The notes: generated by a model from the sequence alone, not told the origin. DNA of 26,540 nt from Podochytrium sp. JEL0797 (GCA_027596195.1 JADGJG010000270.1:1-26540); one strand, 5' to 3'. Counted from the first letter of the stretch, positions 16,830-26,540 are shown. Numbers and translations: made by a program.

Positions 16830-19404
16830 CTACATCACAACACACTTGTGCCCCCCGTCAAGCTCTTCATCTACCTTGTGATGCCGTCCCTTGATTTTGC
16901 TCGCCAAGATATCCATCCCCGCATTCACGCGCCCCTTCGACTTGCCGTCGACTGCAACCCCGCCACCCAACTGGAGCGCCGACTTGCCGCCATCTCCAGC
17001 AGCCGCCTTCTTCTTCTCCTGCTTCTTGAGAGCCTTCCAATCCACCTCCATCCCCAGCTCCTCGAGTTTCCGGATGGCCTTGGGCTCGCCTGCGATGGCC
17101 GACTTCTTGTACCACGCGAGTGCAACCAACTCATCCGGCTTGACCTTTCCATTCACAGACATTCCCATCTCGGCGAAGTATCCCATCGCAAAGAGGGCTT
17201 GCGGGAGGTTGCTCTCAGCGGCCAGGGAGACCCATCGCACCGCTTCTTGCACCGACTTGTTGAGGTGGGTATCCGTTTCGGGATCGTGTGCGCCCGTGAG
17301 GTATATTCCACCGAGTTCAAACATGCCCTAGTGTCGAGAAATACAAGAAATTTAGAAACGGAGGCGAGAAAAATAAATGGCGAAAATTTACCTCTGGATT
17401 CCCAAGCTCCGCCGCCATCGAATAGTAAAACAGACTCCGACCCACGTCCTTTCTGTACCCATAAAGCCCTTCCCCAAACACCTCCCCAAGCTTCACCTGA
17501 CACCCCGCGTGATCCAACTCGGCGCCGCGTTCCAACAATTGAACCATAAACTCGTGATCCTGGTACAACAGATTATCGACTCCCACCTCATGCATCATGG
17601 CGTACTCGTACAATGCGTGGGGGTAGGTTTTGGTGGCGTATTTGCATGACAAACGAAGCCATCGGATCGCGTCGCGAGAGTTTTGAGGTAGGCCCAAGGC
17701 ATCACCCGTGTGTAGGGCGGTACCGAGACGGAACATGGCACCAGGGTGGTTCCTGGGAAAAAATAGTTGTCAACGGATGTTTTCGAGAACGACCGATGCA
17801 ACCAAAAAACAACGGCTTTACCTCAAAGCAGCTTTTTTGTAATTGTGTACCGCCCTTTTGAAATTGACAGAAGTCCCGCATCCCTTTTCATGGCACAATG
17901 CCATACTAAACACGGCGTCCACGTTCCCCCTTTTGGCCGCGTGCTCATACATCAAGAACGCGCGCGACAGATTCGGCACAAAAACACCGCCTGATGCCTC
18001 ATAATCCAACCCAGGCACTCCCTGCGCATACAGATTCGCCAACGCCACCTGCGCCTCAGCAATCACGGGATTCTTCATGCTGGATTTGGTCGAGATACGT
18101 TCCAACACGAGCGTGCAGAGCTCTTGGAGAGACTGCTGGTCTTTGGGGTACGATTCGAGTTTGTGGATTTCGGGCAGGATTTGCTGGATCGCGTAGAATG
18201 CACCAGAGGGGTTTGTTTTGGGTTGTTGTACGAGAGGGACCAGGTCGGTGTAAATGTGAACGCGGACGGCGTTTTCGGTCATTTGTTTTTGGGTCGCGGG
18301 GGTAATACTGGGCGTATCGGATTCTTCTGGAACCGGAACCGGCTTTGCGAGCTTTGCGAGAGAAATTTCGTCTTCATCGTCGAAATCGTTTTGGGGCGGC
18401 TCGATCGCCAGAGAGTTGAAGTACTTGTGAATGTTTGGATTCTCATAGTCGGAGTCGGAGTCATGATCCGAGAGCAAATCGCGCGCTGTAGTAGAGTCCT
18501 CGTGGTCCGAAGGGTTCTGCTGGTTCCCGCTGACGGACGCACTCGTGTTCGTCTTGGAACGTCCGGGTCGCGTGAATAGAAACTCCTTCGCAGAATCGTC
18601 CACCTCCTCATCCTCCGATGAGCTTGTCTCCCCCCCACGCTGGGACAACCGTTCTTGAGCCAGTTGACGCATCTTTTCGCGAATTCGGTCCATGGCCGAC
18701 TCGTCTTCCTCCGAATCAGACTCAATCGTGTTGCTCGCCTCCCGAACTTCCGACGACGACTCACTCTCTGCATCTATCGACACCTCCTCCTCCTCACTCG
18801 AAACCTCCTCCACTTCCTCGTCACTACTTTCAGAACTCTCCACCTCCGCCCGCGCCGCCAACGCCAACGCCTCTTTCCGACTCATGGCATTCTTTGGCCG
18901 CACCTTCTCCACAACCACCTCTTCCCCCTCACCCACCTTCTTGTGATTGAAAAACATGGTCGTCGCATCCCCATGCCCGACAGGCCTCACCCAGCCCCCC
19001 GTTCCGTTCTTCTTGGCCTTCCGCTCAACCTTCCGTTCCCTCACCTTCTCTTCCTCCGTTTTCGTGAGCAATTCGAGGGGTGCCGTTCGTCCCGGGAGGA
19101 AAGCGCTCGATCGTTTGTTGGGGGGTTCGTGGTCGCCAGAATCGGAGGGTGGGGCAAAGGCGAGGGCGGTGGGGAGAGGGGTGTCGCGGATCCAGTTGGA
19201 GACTTTGGCGTGGGCTAGTGGGGCTTGTGGGGGTGGGAATGGCAGGATGGGTGGAACCGAAACATACGCTGATGAAGGATACGATGGATGCATTGTGGGC
19301 AGAGGAGACATTTGCGGTGCGTATTGCTGCTGAGGTACAGGGTACTGGTATTGTGAAACTGGACGCATGGGTTGTTGACGCCGGGGATCGAGGTCGTAAT
19401 TCAT
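16830..19404 (-). CDS. Skt5/Chs4-like chitin-synthase activator, Sel1 repeats, CaaX end
   Basis: Exons complement(17822-19404), complement(17392-17752) and complement(16830-17327), phases consistent, 813 residues. The first 440 residues are disordered: Gln/Pro-rich start, basic KVERKAKKNG, then long Ser/Glu/Asp runs (about 200-290 and 330-400) typical of casein-kinase targets. The C-terminal half holds Sel1-like repeats, e.g. AQVALANLYAQG, AVFSMALCHEKGCG, AMFRLGTALHTGDALG, CQVKLGEVFGEGLYG, GMFELGGIYLTGA, ALFAMGYFAEMGM. It ends KCVVM, a CaaX box. Yeast Skt5/Chs4 activates and tethers chitin synthase III at the bud neck and is farnesylated, which matches. The protein lacks N-terminal features that would exclude other Sel1 proteins, but repeats plus CaaX are a strong pair. 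Its ATG is 38 bp from the F-BAR start. Confidence 0.85.
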
Positions 19405-19442
19405 GGTGATGAGGCTTCTGGAACTTCCAAAAAAAAACAAGC
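19405..19442. promoter_or_regulatory. 38-bp divergent start region, Skt5-like / F-BAR
   Basis: Only 38 bases lie between the opposite start codons, including an A9 tract. Neither a TATA box nor room for two separate promoters is present, so 5' leaders must overlap or the genes share one nucleosome-free region. Confidence 0.6.
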
Positions 19443-21629
19443 ATGGAAAAGACGACCTTGGCAGACTTTGGAGGACAGCTCTGGGTTAGTAACACGTCAA
19501 GGTTTACTGATTGATTCCTTGGTTCTAAAGACTCTCTAAAGGATCAATGGCTGGAAGTCGAAACGTTGACGACCCAAACCGCCAAATCTCTCGACACACT
19601 TCAAGAATATTTTCGACGCCGTGCTGAAATCGAACTTGAGTACGCACAGAAGCTGTCCAAACTGGCGAAACCGCATAAGGATGAAATCACGCGTTTGGCG
19701 ACGGATCGTCAGAGTCCAAATCCAGCTATGAACAAGGCGATTCTGTCCAGATGAGTGTCCAATCGTCGTGCAAATAATCTCATATGACTATGATTACTTC
19801 CAGTTCGACGTTTCAGGCATTTCAAGCGCTGGTCAACGAGACTGAAAACGCCGCGAAAATTCACACTTCCGTCGCCGAGAAACTGGACTCGGAGCTCAAA
19901 AAGACCATCAAGGCAGCCTTTACAGACTTGGATTCCAAGCAAAAAAGCAAGTTCAATGAGCTCAAAGCTGTCGCTGGGGAATTGCAAAAGGCCATCGCGG
20001 GTTTGGACAAAATGAAGGAGCGTTATGAAGCCGACAAGAAAGTTCTTGAACAGGCTCACTCGAATTTCGGGAAATTAAAGATCCTTTCAAAGGCGCCGGG
20101 CGATGTGGAGCTTGCTAAGTTGGATCTCGATAAGAAAAAATCGATTGCAAAAACCTCAATGGCGGCTTACCAGCAAGCTCTACGTGAGTCGGTTTTATTC
20201 ACCCAGCTATTGAATCCAAGTTACCAGGGTTCTAAAAGTACGAATTTTAGTCGAAACGAACGCCAAGCAGAATCAAACCTTCTCTCAAACTATTCCAACC
20301 CTCCTGAACGAAATCAACAACCAAGACCAACAAATCCGCATATCCACGTTCCATTCATCCCTTCGCAAGTACTTCAACTTCATGAGTACCCAGCTGCCTT
20401 TGATCCAAAGCGGTCTCGACGCCATGAACGCAGTTTCGTCAAGCATTGATGGCGACCACGACGCGCAAGTGACTGTCAAGTGCATGAGAACTGGAGAACC
20501 GATTCCACCAGACTATTTGTTTGATGAAAAGCCAGTTTACGAAATCACAGGGAAAAGAATGGGCAGAAGTCCGTCGGCAATTCGAAAGGAAATTGATGAA
20601 GGAGGAGACGGGGCCATTTTGTCCATGCCTCCAAAGGCGGGCAAGAAACTGGCACAGGACAAGCTCAAGCAGTATGAAAAAGACTCTGCCGAGCTAGAAC
20701 GGAAAATTGAGGACCTTCAAAATCTTTGCAACGTCTATGACATCTTTGGGGAGAAGGTAGTTAATTTTAATTTTGAGGCATTTTCTAACGCGAAAATGAA
20801 GGGGACGGAAGATCCCCGACACATTCAGCAAATTAAGCAGCAGCATGCCGTCCTAGAGATTCGACTTTCAAATCTTCAAATTCGCCAACATGAACTCCTA
20901 GAATACCTTGCGAATGCAGACGGGCTCAAGCCACCGGCTCTTCCAATGGATTTGCAAGGAAAGAGAATCTCGTCGCCGTTACAGAGCCCAGTGTTTTCTC
21001 GAGCAGCGAGCCCTTCAATGAACTGCCCGTCAATCACCCCAATTGAGAGTGGGAATACTGCCATATCCACAGATTTAAAAGCTGTGTTTGACGATGACGC
21101 GCCACTTTTGAATGCGAGATTCGCCGTACCGGCAGCGCCGGTTGTCAGCAAAGCAAAGGACGAAAGCGACGACAAATGGACGTGGCATGGTGATTACAAA
21201 CCTTCTCCCAGTATTCCACAGCCTGTCAATATTCAACAATCTGCACCTGCATCGAATGAGATTCCCAGCAGTGACGATTGGTCTGGATGGAGTGACGGTC
21301 CGTCCTCACCAAGCATCATTATATATCCTCAGAATTCCCATCGCCCACTTACCGACACTAAGGCCAACTTCTTCTATACATCAACCGCGTCTGAACAAAA
21401 TAGCAGTGATATGGTCCCATGCACCATAGTAGGAGGGAACGTTGGAGTTGGAAGTCTTGACGTGAGGAGCAGAATACAACAGTCACAGCGATTCCCGAAG
21501 CGAACCGTTTCAGTTTTTTTTCCTGGGGACGATATCGAGTCGAGAGCTTCATGCTCGGATCCCAGGCAAGCAGCTGTGGGTTGGGACGCATTGGAGGTCG
21601 AGAATGGGTGGGGAGCTGCCAATTCGTGA
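19443..21629 (+). CDS. F-BAR plus HR1 protein (CIP4/Toca/Bzz1-like, no SH3)
   Basis: Exons 19443-19484, 19542-19744, 19804-20183, 20251-20756 and 20802-21629, phases all consistent, 652 residues. The F-BAR (about 1-290) shows FGGQLW...LQEYFRRRAEIELEYAQKL and FQALVNETENAAKIH, then long charged coiled coil. An HR1/REM-like coiled coil (about 334-420: LAQDKLKQYEKDSAELERKI and HIQQIKQQHAVLEIRLSNL) would bind a Rho/Cdc42-type GTPase. The last 230 residues are disordered, with acidic Trp motifs (DDKWTWHGD, DDWSGWSDG, VGWDAL) and no SH3. The family bends membranes at endocytic or division sites and links them to actin. Exon 2/3 borders use a weak donor (GTCCAG). The 45-nt intron 20757-20801 has CTAAC, is in frame and stop-free, so 15 extra residues are possible. 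Confidence 0.85.
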
Positions 21630-21686
21630 ATGAGGCTCATTCTCATGAAACAACGCGCTACTCTCTCTTGTTGGCGGTTCTGAAAC

Positions 21687-21714
21687 AATAAAACTAAAAT
21701 CCAATGCTTTTATT
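21687..21714. terminator. bidirectional poly(A) signal region
   Basis: AATAAA on plus at 21687-21692 (F-BAR gene) and on minus at 21709-21714, directly abutting the TAA of the DUF885 gene. The two convergent transcripts must overlap at their 3' ends. Confidence 0.6.
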
Positions 21715-23441
21715 TTACTTCCTTCGACCCTTCACATCCACCACCCACTTCTTCACCACCTTCTCCAACGTTCCCAACGGCAATGACCCATAATCCAACA
21801 CTTGATCATGGAAAGCCTTGATATCAAACTGATCCCCCAACTCGTGTTCAGCGAACCGTCTCGACTGTTTGATTTTCATCTCGCCGACTTTGTACGCGAG
21901 CGCCTGCCCTGGAATCACGCAGTATCGCTTTACCTCACTGGTAATTTCCTCCACTGAATGCGACACTTTGCTCTGCATGTAAGCAACCGCCTGTTCGCTG
22001 CCCCATCCCTTCGCGTGAAGCCTCGAATCCACCACCAACCGCACGGCCCGGAACATCTCCTCCTCCAACCTCCCAAAATACTGAAAGGCGTCGTCATAGA
22101 ATCCCATCTCCTCGCCCAAATGCTCGCAATACAGAGCCAATCCCTCCGCATACGAAGTTTGGAACGACAAGCGTGTCGCGAGATGCAGTCCTTCATTTTC
22201 GTTGGCGAGAGAGACTTGATGATGGTGTCCAGGAATCGCCTCGTGCAAGCACAGCGCGGTTTTGGTGTGGAACGGTTTGACCGCGTGCAAAGCCATGTTC
22301 ACCATGAAGTTGCCGCGTTTTTCCGTCGTTCCGGGCATGTAGAAGGCAAGTGGGGTTTGGGCCTCCATGTATTCAGGGATCGTTTGCACGCCACAGTCGA
22401 ATTTCGGGAACTTGTTGAAGTTGAGACGCATCTTCTCCTTGGCCACGCGGCAAATCTCTTGACTGGAATCACAAGATCCATGCGGGCCACCTCGGCGACT
22501 CCAATGTCGTGGATCTCGGCAGCATCGTAGCGCACGTTCGTGTTAGCGTAGATGAGCTTGCTGTATTCCTCCTCGTAGTCGGGCAATCCGAAGTTTCCAA
22601 ACAGGTATATACTCTTGCTCAAGGAAGGTTTTTGCGCGCATATATCCAGGGAGAATCACGTCGCGAATAACAGGGACAAATTAGTCCTCGTCGTCGAGCA
22701 GTTTTTTGGCGAGAGCCGCCTTGTTCAACGGAGATTTGACGGCAAACGCAGTGCGCTCCTCGAGGGTGGCGGCTTCAGGTGGACTGCAAACTTTTTGGCG
22801 AGGAGAGCCACACCTTCCGCGTTCAACGTGATTCCACGGCGGATTCCTATTATTTCGTTTAATTTCATGACAGGAAAACAACGAGGAACCCAACCTGAAC
22901 GGAAGTTTTCAATCATGAAGTCAAACTGAGGTCCAACGAGCTCCAACCGCTTGCGGCAATTCTCCAAATCCTGCCGATCCTCCACACGCTGATATTCCTC
23001 AAACATCATTTCGAGATACGCAAAAGGCGAATCCATGTGATTATTTTGAAGCTCCAAAAAATAGCCCTTCTCTCCCGGAATCCCCATCGATACGATATCA
23101 GTTTCGACGGCTTCCAAGAGAAACGCGACTTCGGCGGCTTCTTCGGAAGACAGTTGCGACCCGGACTTGCGTTGGAAATCGAGAACTGCTTCTTGCAACC
23201 GTTGGCGTTCGCGGAGGCCCTTGATGGCGCCCTCTTTAGACATGTCAAAGATGAGGTTTTCGTACTTTCGGATTCCAAATTGAGCTGATTGCAGGGCGTC
23301 GGGGGGAAAAGTCATTTGAGTTTTTGTCCGAACGAGTTGCCTGAACTGGAATCATTTTATACCGCATGAGAATGGATCCTCTTGCAACTTCAGGTCTGCA
23401 AACTCGTCCAACAGGCTTTTGACCGTCGCCGTGTGCGTCAT
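21715..23441 (-). pseudogene. DUF885-family putative metallopeptidase, frame broken
   Basis: Read on minus from the ATG at 23441: TVKSLLDEFADLKLQEDPF, then DFSP/DALQSAQFG, a long good frame (GYFLELQNNHMDSPFAYLEM), an intron GTGGGT...ATAG (about 22846-22898), PEAATLEERTAFAVKSPL, VIRDVILPGYMRAKTFLEQE, GLPDYEEEYSKLIY, AEIHDIGVAEVARMD, and a last frame with FYMPG, CLHEAIPGHHHQ (the HExxxxHH-like metal motif), EGLALYCEHLGEEMGFY and IPGQALAYKVGEMKI, ending TAA at 21715. DUF885 members are mostly uncharacterised, predicted zinc hydrolases. At least four frame shifts lie at homopolymers (C6 near 23300, A4 near 23359, A5 near 22797, T3 near 22605), with a further base missing near 22460. One in-frame TAA is at about 22681. 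Some 60-70 residues normally found after EVARMD are absent. Either a young pseudogene or indel errors plus a real deletion. Confidence 0.75.
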
Positions 23442-23785
23442 CGTTGTTTGGGATTTGGCTCCATCGGCGGCTGCTCAACGAATCAGCAAACGAATGATCT
23501 TGTTTACGCACGTACAACGGAGAAAGTTTACCCGTGGTGGTAACGGTGCGTTTGGTCGAGACAGACGTGTGTTGACTCATGCGTTGCTGCGTTTTGGGAA
23601 AGGAAAATGCGGAAAGCAGATTCCCGATTCCGAATCTTCTCGATCCTGGGAGAGATCTCTGCGTGCATTCGAGAAAGTGGATCCCTCGTTGAAGCATAAA
23701 TAGCTTGCGTGGGTGGTAGGCGCACCTCTCTTCTTCGGATCTTATCAAAAAACATCCCGCAAACGCCACACGCGCAAACCAAACG

Positions 23786-24286
23786 ATGACCATCCGCCCC
23801 GTCACCGAAGCCGACGCCGAAGCCATCACTGCCATCTACAACCACTACATCCGCGACACCATCATCACGTTCGAAGAAGACGAAGTCTCTGTCGACGAAA
23901 TTCGATCCCGAATCCGCACCATCGTGGCTTCAGGCTTCCCGTACGTTGTCTGGCAAGACCCCGTGTCCTCGCACATTCTCGGATACGCATACACATCCAC
24001 CTTCCGCACGCGCAATGCATTCCGCTTCACCACCGAATCCACAATCTACCTCGCACATGATGCCAAAGTCATGAACCAAGGCATAGGAACCAAACTGTAC
24101 GAAGCCCTTATTACGGAATGCCGTGCGCGAAAGTTTCACGCGATCCTCGGGGTCGTGTCGCTTCCAAATGACTCAAGCGCGCGGTTGCATGAGAAGCTTG
24201 GGTTTGTCAAGTGTGGTCATTTGAGGGACAGTGGATTCAAGTTTGGGAAGTGGGTGGATGTGGGGATTTGGGAGTTGATTCTGTGA
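23786..24286 (+). CDS. GNAT acetyltransferase, PAT/MddA type
   Basis: A single intronless frame of 166 residues. MTIRPVTEADAEAITAIYNH, TFEEDEVS, YAYTSTFRTRNAFRFTTEST, the acetyl-CoA loop MNQGIGTKLYEAL (Q/R-x-x-G-x-G/A form), LPNDSSARLHEKLGF and HLRDSGFKFGKWVDV are the signature blocks of the phosphinothricin / methionine-sulfone N-acetyltransferase subfamily. These enzymes acetylate small amino acid analogues in the cytosol. The length is normal for the family. The lack of introns, unlike most genes here, and the largely bacterial family make old horizontal transfer possible, though many fungi carry such genes. The ATG follows a clean leader (CAAACG ATG). Confidence 0.93.
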   Translation: MTIRPVTEADAEAITAIYNHYIRDTIITFEEDEVSVDEIRSRIRTIVASGFPYVVWQDPVSSHILGYAYTSTFRTRNAFRFTTESTIYLAHDAKVMNQGIGTKLYEALITECRARKFHAILGVVSLPNDSSARLHEKLGFVKCGHLRDSGFKFGKWVDVGIWELIL

Positions 24287-24947
24287 GGGTCCAGCCCGGG
24301 TTGGGAGGGGAGGGAGTCAGGCATGTTTGTGTCTCAAATATTGCTCAATTAATATTGATATATCCGAAGCCTTCTTCTATTCAATCCAATGCGAGCCCGA
24401 GAGACTCGCACGCGAAATCCCCCGAGCCCGAGGGGTATAAAAGCGGATCGCACCTTTTTCAATTTTTTTTCACCTTCAGCTCTTGCTTTCCACACACCCC
24501 CCGGTTTAGTTCGTTTTGGACTCGGAGACATGGGGGAGGAGGGCAACTGCCAAGAACTACTGATCCTTACTTAATCCCCGTCCTTTGCTGTCTATCAGAG
24601 GCTGGTTTCATGATCTGGGCACATCTCCCTCCTCTCTCCCTCTTTTCCCTTTCCCTGTTTCCTGCTTCGCTCGCACTCGATCACTCGAAGTACAAGCGGT
24701 CATGTTTTGCCTCTTGCTCGTGTTGCATGACGCATTGCGCTGATCGCTTGTTGGATGTTTCCTGCCCCCCTCGTGAAATAAACTGTTAAATGTCTTGATG
24801 AACTAACTGTAATGCGAATCGAATTGGACTCTGACTCTTCCGAGATAGGATCGGGGTTGGTCTCGACGATCCGTGGTTTTGATTTCCAAGGCTGCGCGCA
24901 CAAAAACAAAAAACGCTTGGGAGAGATCCACGAGAGTCTTGATTTCA
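24287..24947. other. intergenic with TATA box and poly(A) signal, no long ORF
   Basis: TATAAAA at 24436-24442, the clearest TATA box in the window, is preceded by two CGAGCCCGAG-like repeats (about 24393 and 24423). An AATAAA stands at 24777-24782. Between them the longest ATG frame with a plausible context is 14 codons (24530). This could be a short non-coding transcript, or an alternative first exon for the downstream MoCF gene. Confidence 0.4.
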
Positions 24948-25775
24948 ATGAACCGCCGCATCGCCTGTCTCATTATCGGGGACGAAGTCCTCAACGGCAA
25001 AACCATTGATACCAACAGCCGGTTCCTCGCGAAGCTCTGTTTCGCGACAGGCTTCACCCTCGAGCGCATCGAAACCATCCCCTACCACGAACCAACCATC
25101 ATCTCCACCATCCGCCGCCTCTCCTCCGACTACCCCACCGGCCACGTCTTCACCTCGGGCGGAATCGGTCCGACACACGACGACATCACCTACCAATCCC
25201 TCGCAGCGGCATTCTCCCTTCCCCTCCAATACCACCCCGAAACCACCACCCTTATGCGCGAGTTCTCCTCCTCGTCCCCGTTCGTCCGTCACCCAACAAC
25301 CCCGTTTGAAATGAACCCAGGCAGAATCCGAATGGCCACCCTCCCATCCTCCCCCACCACGCGCGTCGCGTTCCCATGCCGCTCCGACAAAATCTGGGTC
25401 CCCGTCGTGACTGTCAACGAAAACGTGCACGTCTTTCCTGGGATCCCGCGCCTGTTTGAGCGACTCTCGACGCGTTTCTTGGAAGACGTCCTCGTCCCGT
25501 CCACACCGGGGTTACTACCTTTCGTGCGAAAGCAAATCGCGACGGATAAGATGGAAAGTGAGATTGCAGACGCGTTGACGCGGTGGCAAGCGGTGTGTGA
25601 TGCGGAGGGGAAGGGGGTGCGGATTGGGTCGTATCCGCGGTTTGGCGCCACTGTTGGAGGGGAGGGGAGGGCTGTGAGGGTGGTGGTTTCGGTGATTGGG
25701 GTGGATCAGGGAGAGGTGGAGAAAGTCGGAGAAGGGGTGAAGCGCGAGATTGATGGGTTTGAGGAGCTTGTGTGA
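24948..25775 (+). CDS. MoCF/MoaB-CinA-like nucleotide-binding domain protein
   Basis: A single exon of 275 residues from the ATG at 24948; an upstream in-frame extension has only a GTG. RRIACLIIGDEVLNGKTIDT, NSRFLAKLCFATGFTLERIE and FTSGGIGPTHDDITYQSLA (GGxGxTxxD) are the hallmark of the PF00994 domain found in MoaB/MogA, gephyrin, CinA and the N-terminal part of metazoan FAD synthase. Residues 165-200 (VNENVHVFPGIPRLFERL) fit the CinA/FLAD1 branch rather than MogA. No PAPS-reductase/FAD synthase domain follows. Stand-alone fungal members are poorly characterised; a nucleotide- or cofactor-cleaning hydrolase role has been proposed for the branch. The last third is less conserved and Gly/Val/Glu-rich. 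Confidence 0.85.
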   Translation: MNRRIACLIIGDEVLNGKTIDTNSRFLAKLCFATGFTLERIETIPYHEPTIISTIRRLSSDYPTGHVFTSGGIGPTHDDITYQSLAAAFSLPLQYHPETTTLMREFSSSSPFVRHPTTPFEMNPGRIRMATLPSSPTTRVAFPCRSDKIWVPVVTVNENVHVFPGIPRLFERLSTRFLEDVLVPSTPGLLPFVRKQIATDKMESEIADALTRWQAVCDAEGKGVRIGSYPRFGATVGGEGRAVRVVVSVIGVDQGEVEKVGEGVKREIDGFEELV

Positions 25776-26463
25776 TCCATTCTCTCGCGTTTACCTTTCT
25801 AACAATTCACGCGCAATTTAAAATCTCTTTTTTTTCCTTCCCTCTAAGAACCTTAGGGGGTGGGGGGAAGCGGAATTTCGACGCAGAGAAATTTCGTTTC
25901 GTTTTGTTGAAGTGAGGACCCCGCCAGCCACCGAAAAATAAATTTGATGTGGTCACATAAAGAAAGGGGTGAATTGCTCCATTTGTCTATATGGAAAGGA
26001 ACTTTAACATAATAATCCAATAATATGCTGTGATTTTTCAAAATTGAAAATATATGTTTACCTACCATACTTTTAAAAGCCAACGTTCCCCACTTCACCA
26101 ATGACAGCGCCTATCAAAAAATGAAAGTAATGATTGAATTCAATCGTTATAAATTGCTTCAAAAGCTCTCGCGCGCGACGGGATATATTACTATTGAAAG
26201 GAGCCCCCCCCCCCCTTTTTCTTTCGAATTAAGGGTGGACTCTCGAGCCATAGCAAAAATGGCAAATTTTCGTCCGCATTTTTGACGGCCATCTGGTCCC
26301 CATAAGAACGCCGGGTCCCACAGCATCACCCACAGACGTTTCTGGCAGCTGATATTTGGTAATCTAGATGAGATCAGTATCTTCTTGACATTTGAGCTGT
26401 TCTTTTGGGATTATGAGCTATTTTGACGTATTTGTGTGTCTGTCAGGGCGGTCTCGGCAAGTC
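25776..26463. other. intergenic, no gene seen
   Basis: AT-rich with a G5TG6 tract (25856-25867) and a C12 tract (26204-26215). No reading frame with clear coding character and no RNA gene recognised. Confidence 0.55.
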
Positions 26464-26540
26464 ATGTCGCGCGACTGCCATCCACTCGAGACGGCGATGA
26501 AGCATGATATGTACATATGGGACATCAAAGCTGCGTTTGG
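26464..26540 (+). CDS. possible 5' end of a gene cut by the window edge
   Basis: An ATG at 26464 opens a frame (MSRDCHPLETAMKHDMYIW...) that is still open at the last base. A GT...TCTGTCAG intron-like stretch ends just before it at about 26447, so it could also be an internal exon. Too short to judge. Confidence 0.2.
   Translation, partial: MSRDCHPLETAMKHDMYIWDIKAAF

Noticed and set aside
18618..19218. Plus-strand Pro/Ser/His-rich ORFs
   Set aside because: They mirror the acidic Ser/Glu and Lys-rich N-terminus of the Skt5-like protein on the other strand.
23413..23703. Plus-strand ORF between the DUF885 start and the GNAT gene
   Set aside because: Overlaps the first DUF885 codons antisense; no recognisable domain and no good start context.
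1..26540. CRISPR arrays, rRNA, insertion sequences, phage genes
   Set aside because: None of their hallmarks were found on either strand; the window is eukaryotic.

Overview
The window looks like nuclear DNA from a fungus, probably a compact early-diverging (chytrid-like) lineage. The fungal assignment rests on a Skt5/Chs4-type chitin-synthase activator ending in a CaaX box, Pns1/SLC44, Rlp24, secreted GH18 chitinases and many short GT-AG introns (about 44-80 nt). The narrower lineage is a guess. Genes lie on both strands and are tightly packed. No bacterial operon, CRISPR array or intact transposon was seen.

Left part (1-5.4 kb): a decayed GH18 chitinase on the minus strand (about 460-957) followed by a small unknown minus-strand ORF; a three-HMG-box protein with a probable mitochondrial presequence (1123-2342); a very GC-rich island; an acidic protein with a C-terminal membrane segment (2566-3387); tRNA-Lys(UUU) (3513-3586); and a choline-transporter-like protein on the minus strand (3823-5393).

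Middle (5.8-10 kb): a 1,696-bp unit holding an unidentified gene plus the first two exons of a GH18 chitinase occurs twice head to tail. A third, partial unit of 349 bp joins directly to a Ser/Thr/Arg-rich tail that looks like the 3' end of the same chitinase. No complete chitinase remains. Copies 1 and 2 differ at about 18 positions, all of them in chitinase exons.

Right part (10.8-26.5 kb): a VHS-domain protein; a Rad5/Uls1-like SNF2 translocase with an inserted RING, a SIM-like motif and a C-terminal UBZ4-like finger; an unknown minus-strand gene; the ribosome-assembly factor Rlp24; the Skt5/Chs4 homologue; an F-BAR/HR1 protein starting only 38 bp away on the opposite strand; a broken DUF885 peptidase-like gene; a GNAT acetyltransferase of the PAT/MddA type; a TATA-bearing locus without a long ORF; and a MoaB/CinA-like (MoCF) protein. 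The extreme right end may hold the start of another gene.

Shared themes are the chitin wall (three GH18 remnants plus the chitin-synthase activator), membrane traffic (VHS, F-BAR) and genome maintenance (HMG, SNF2-RING-UBZ). Many reading frames break at short homopolymers, and a one-base change would restore most of them. Either the assembly carries indel errors or several genes are young pseudogenes. This should be settled before any 'broken gene' reading is trusted.
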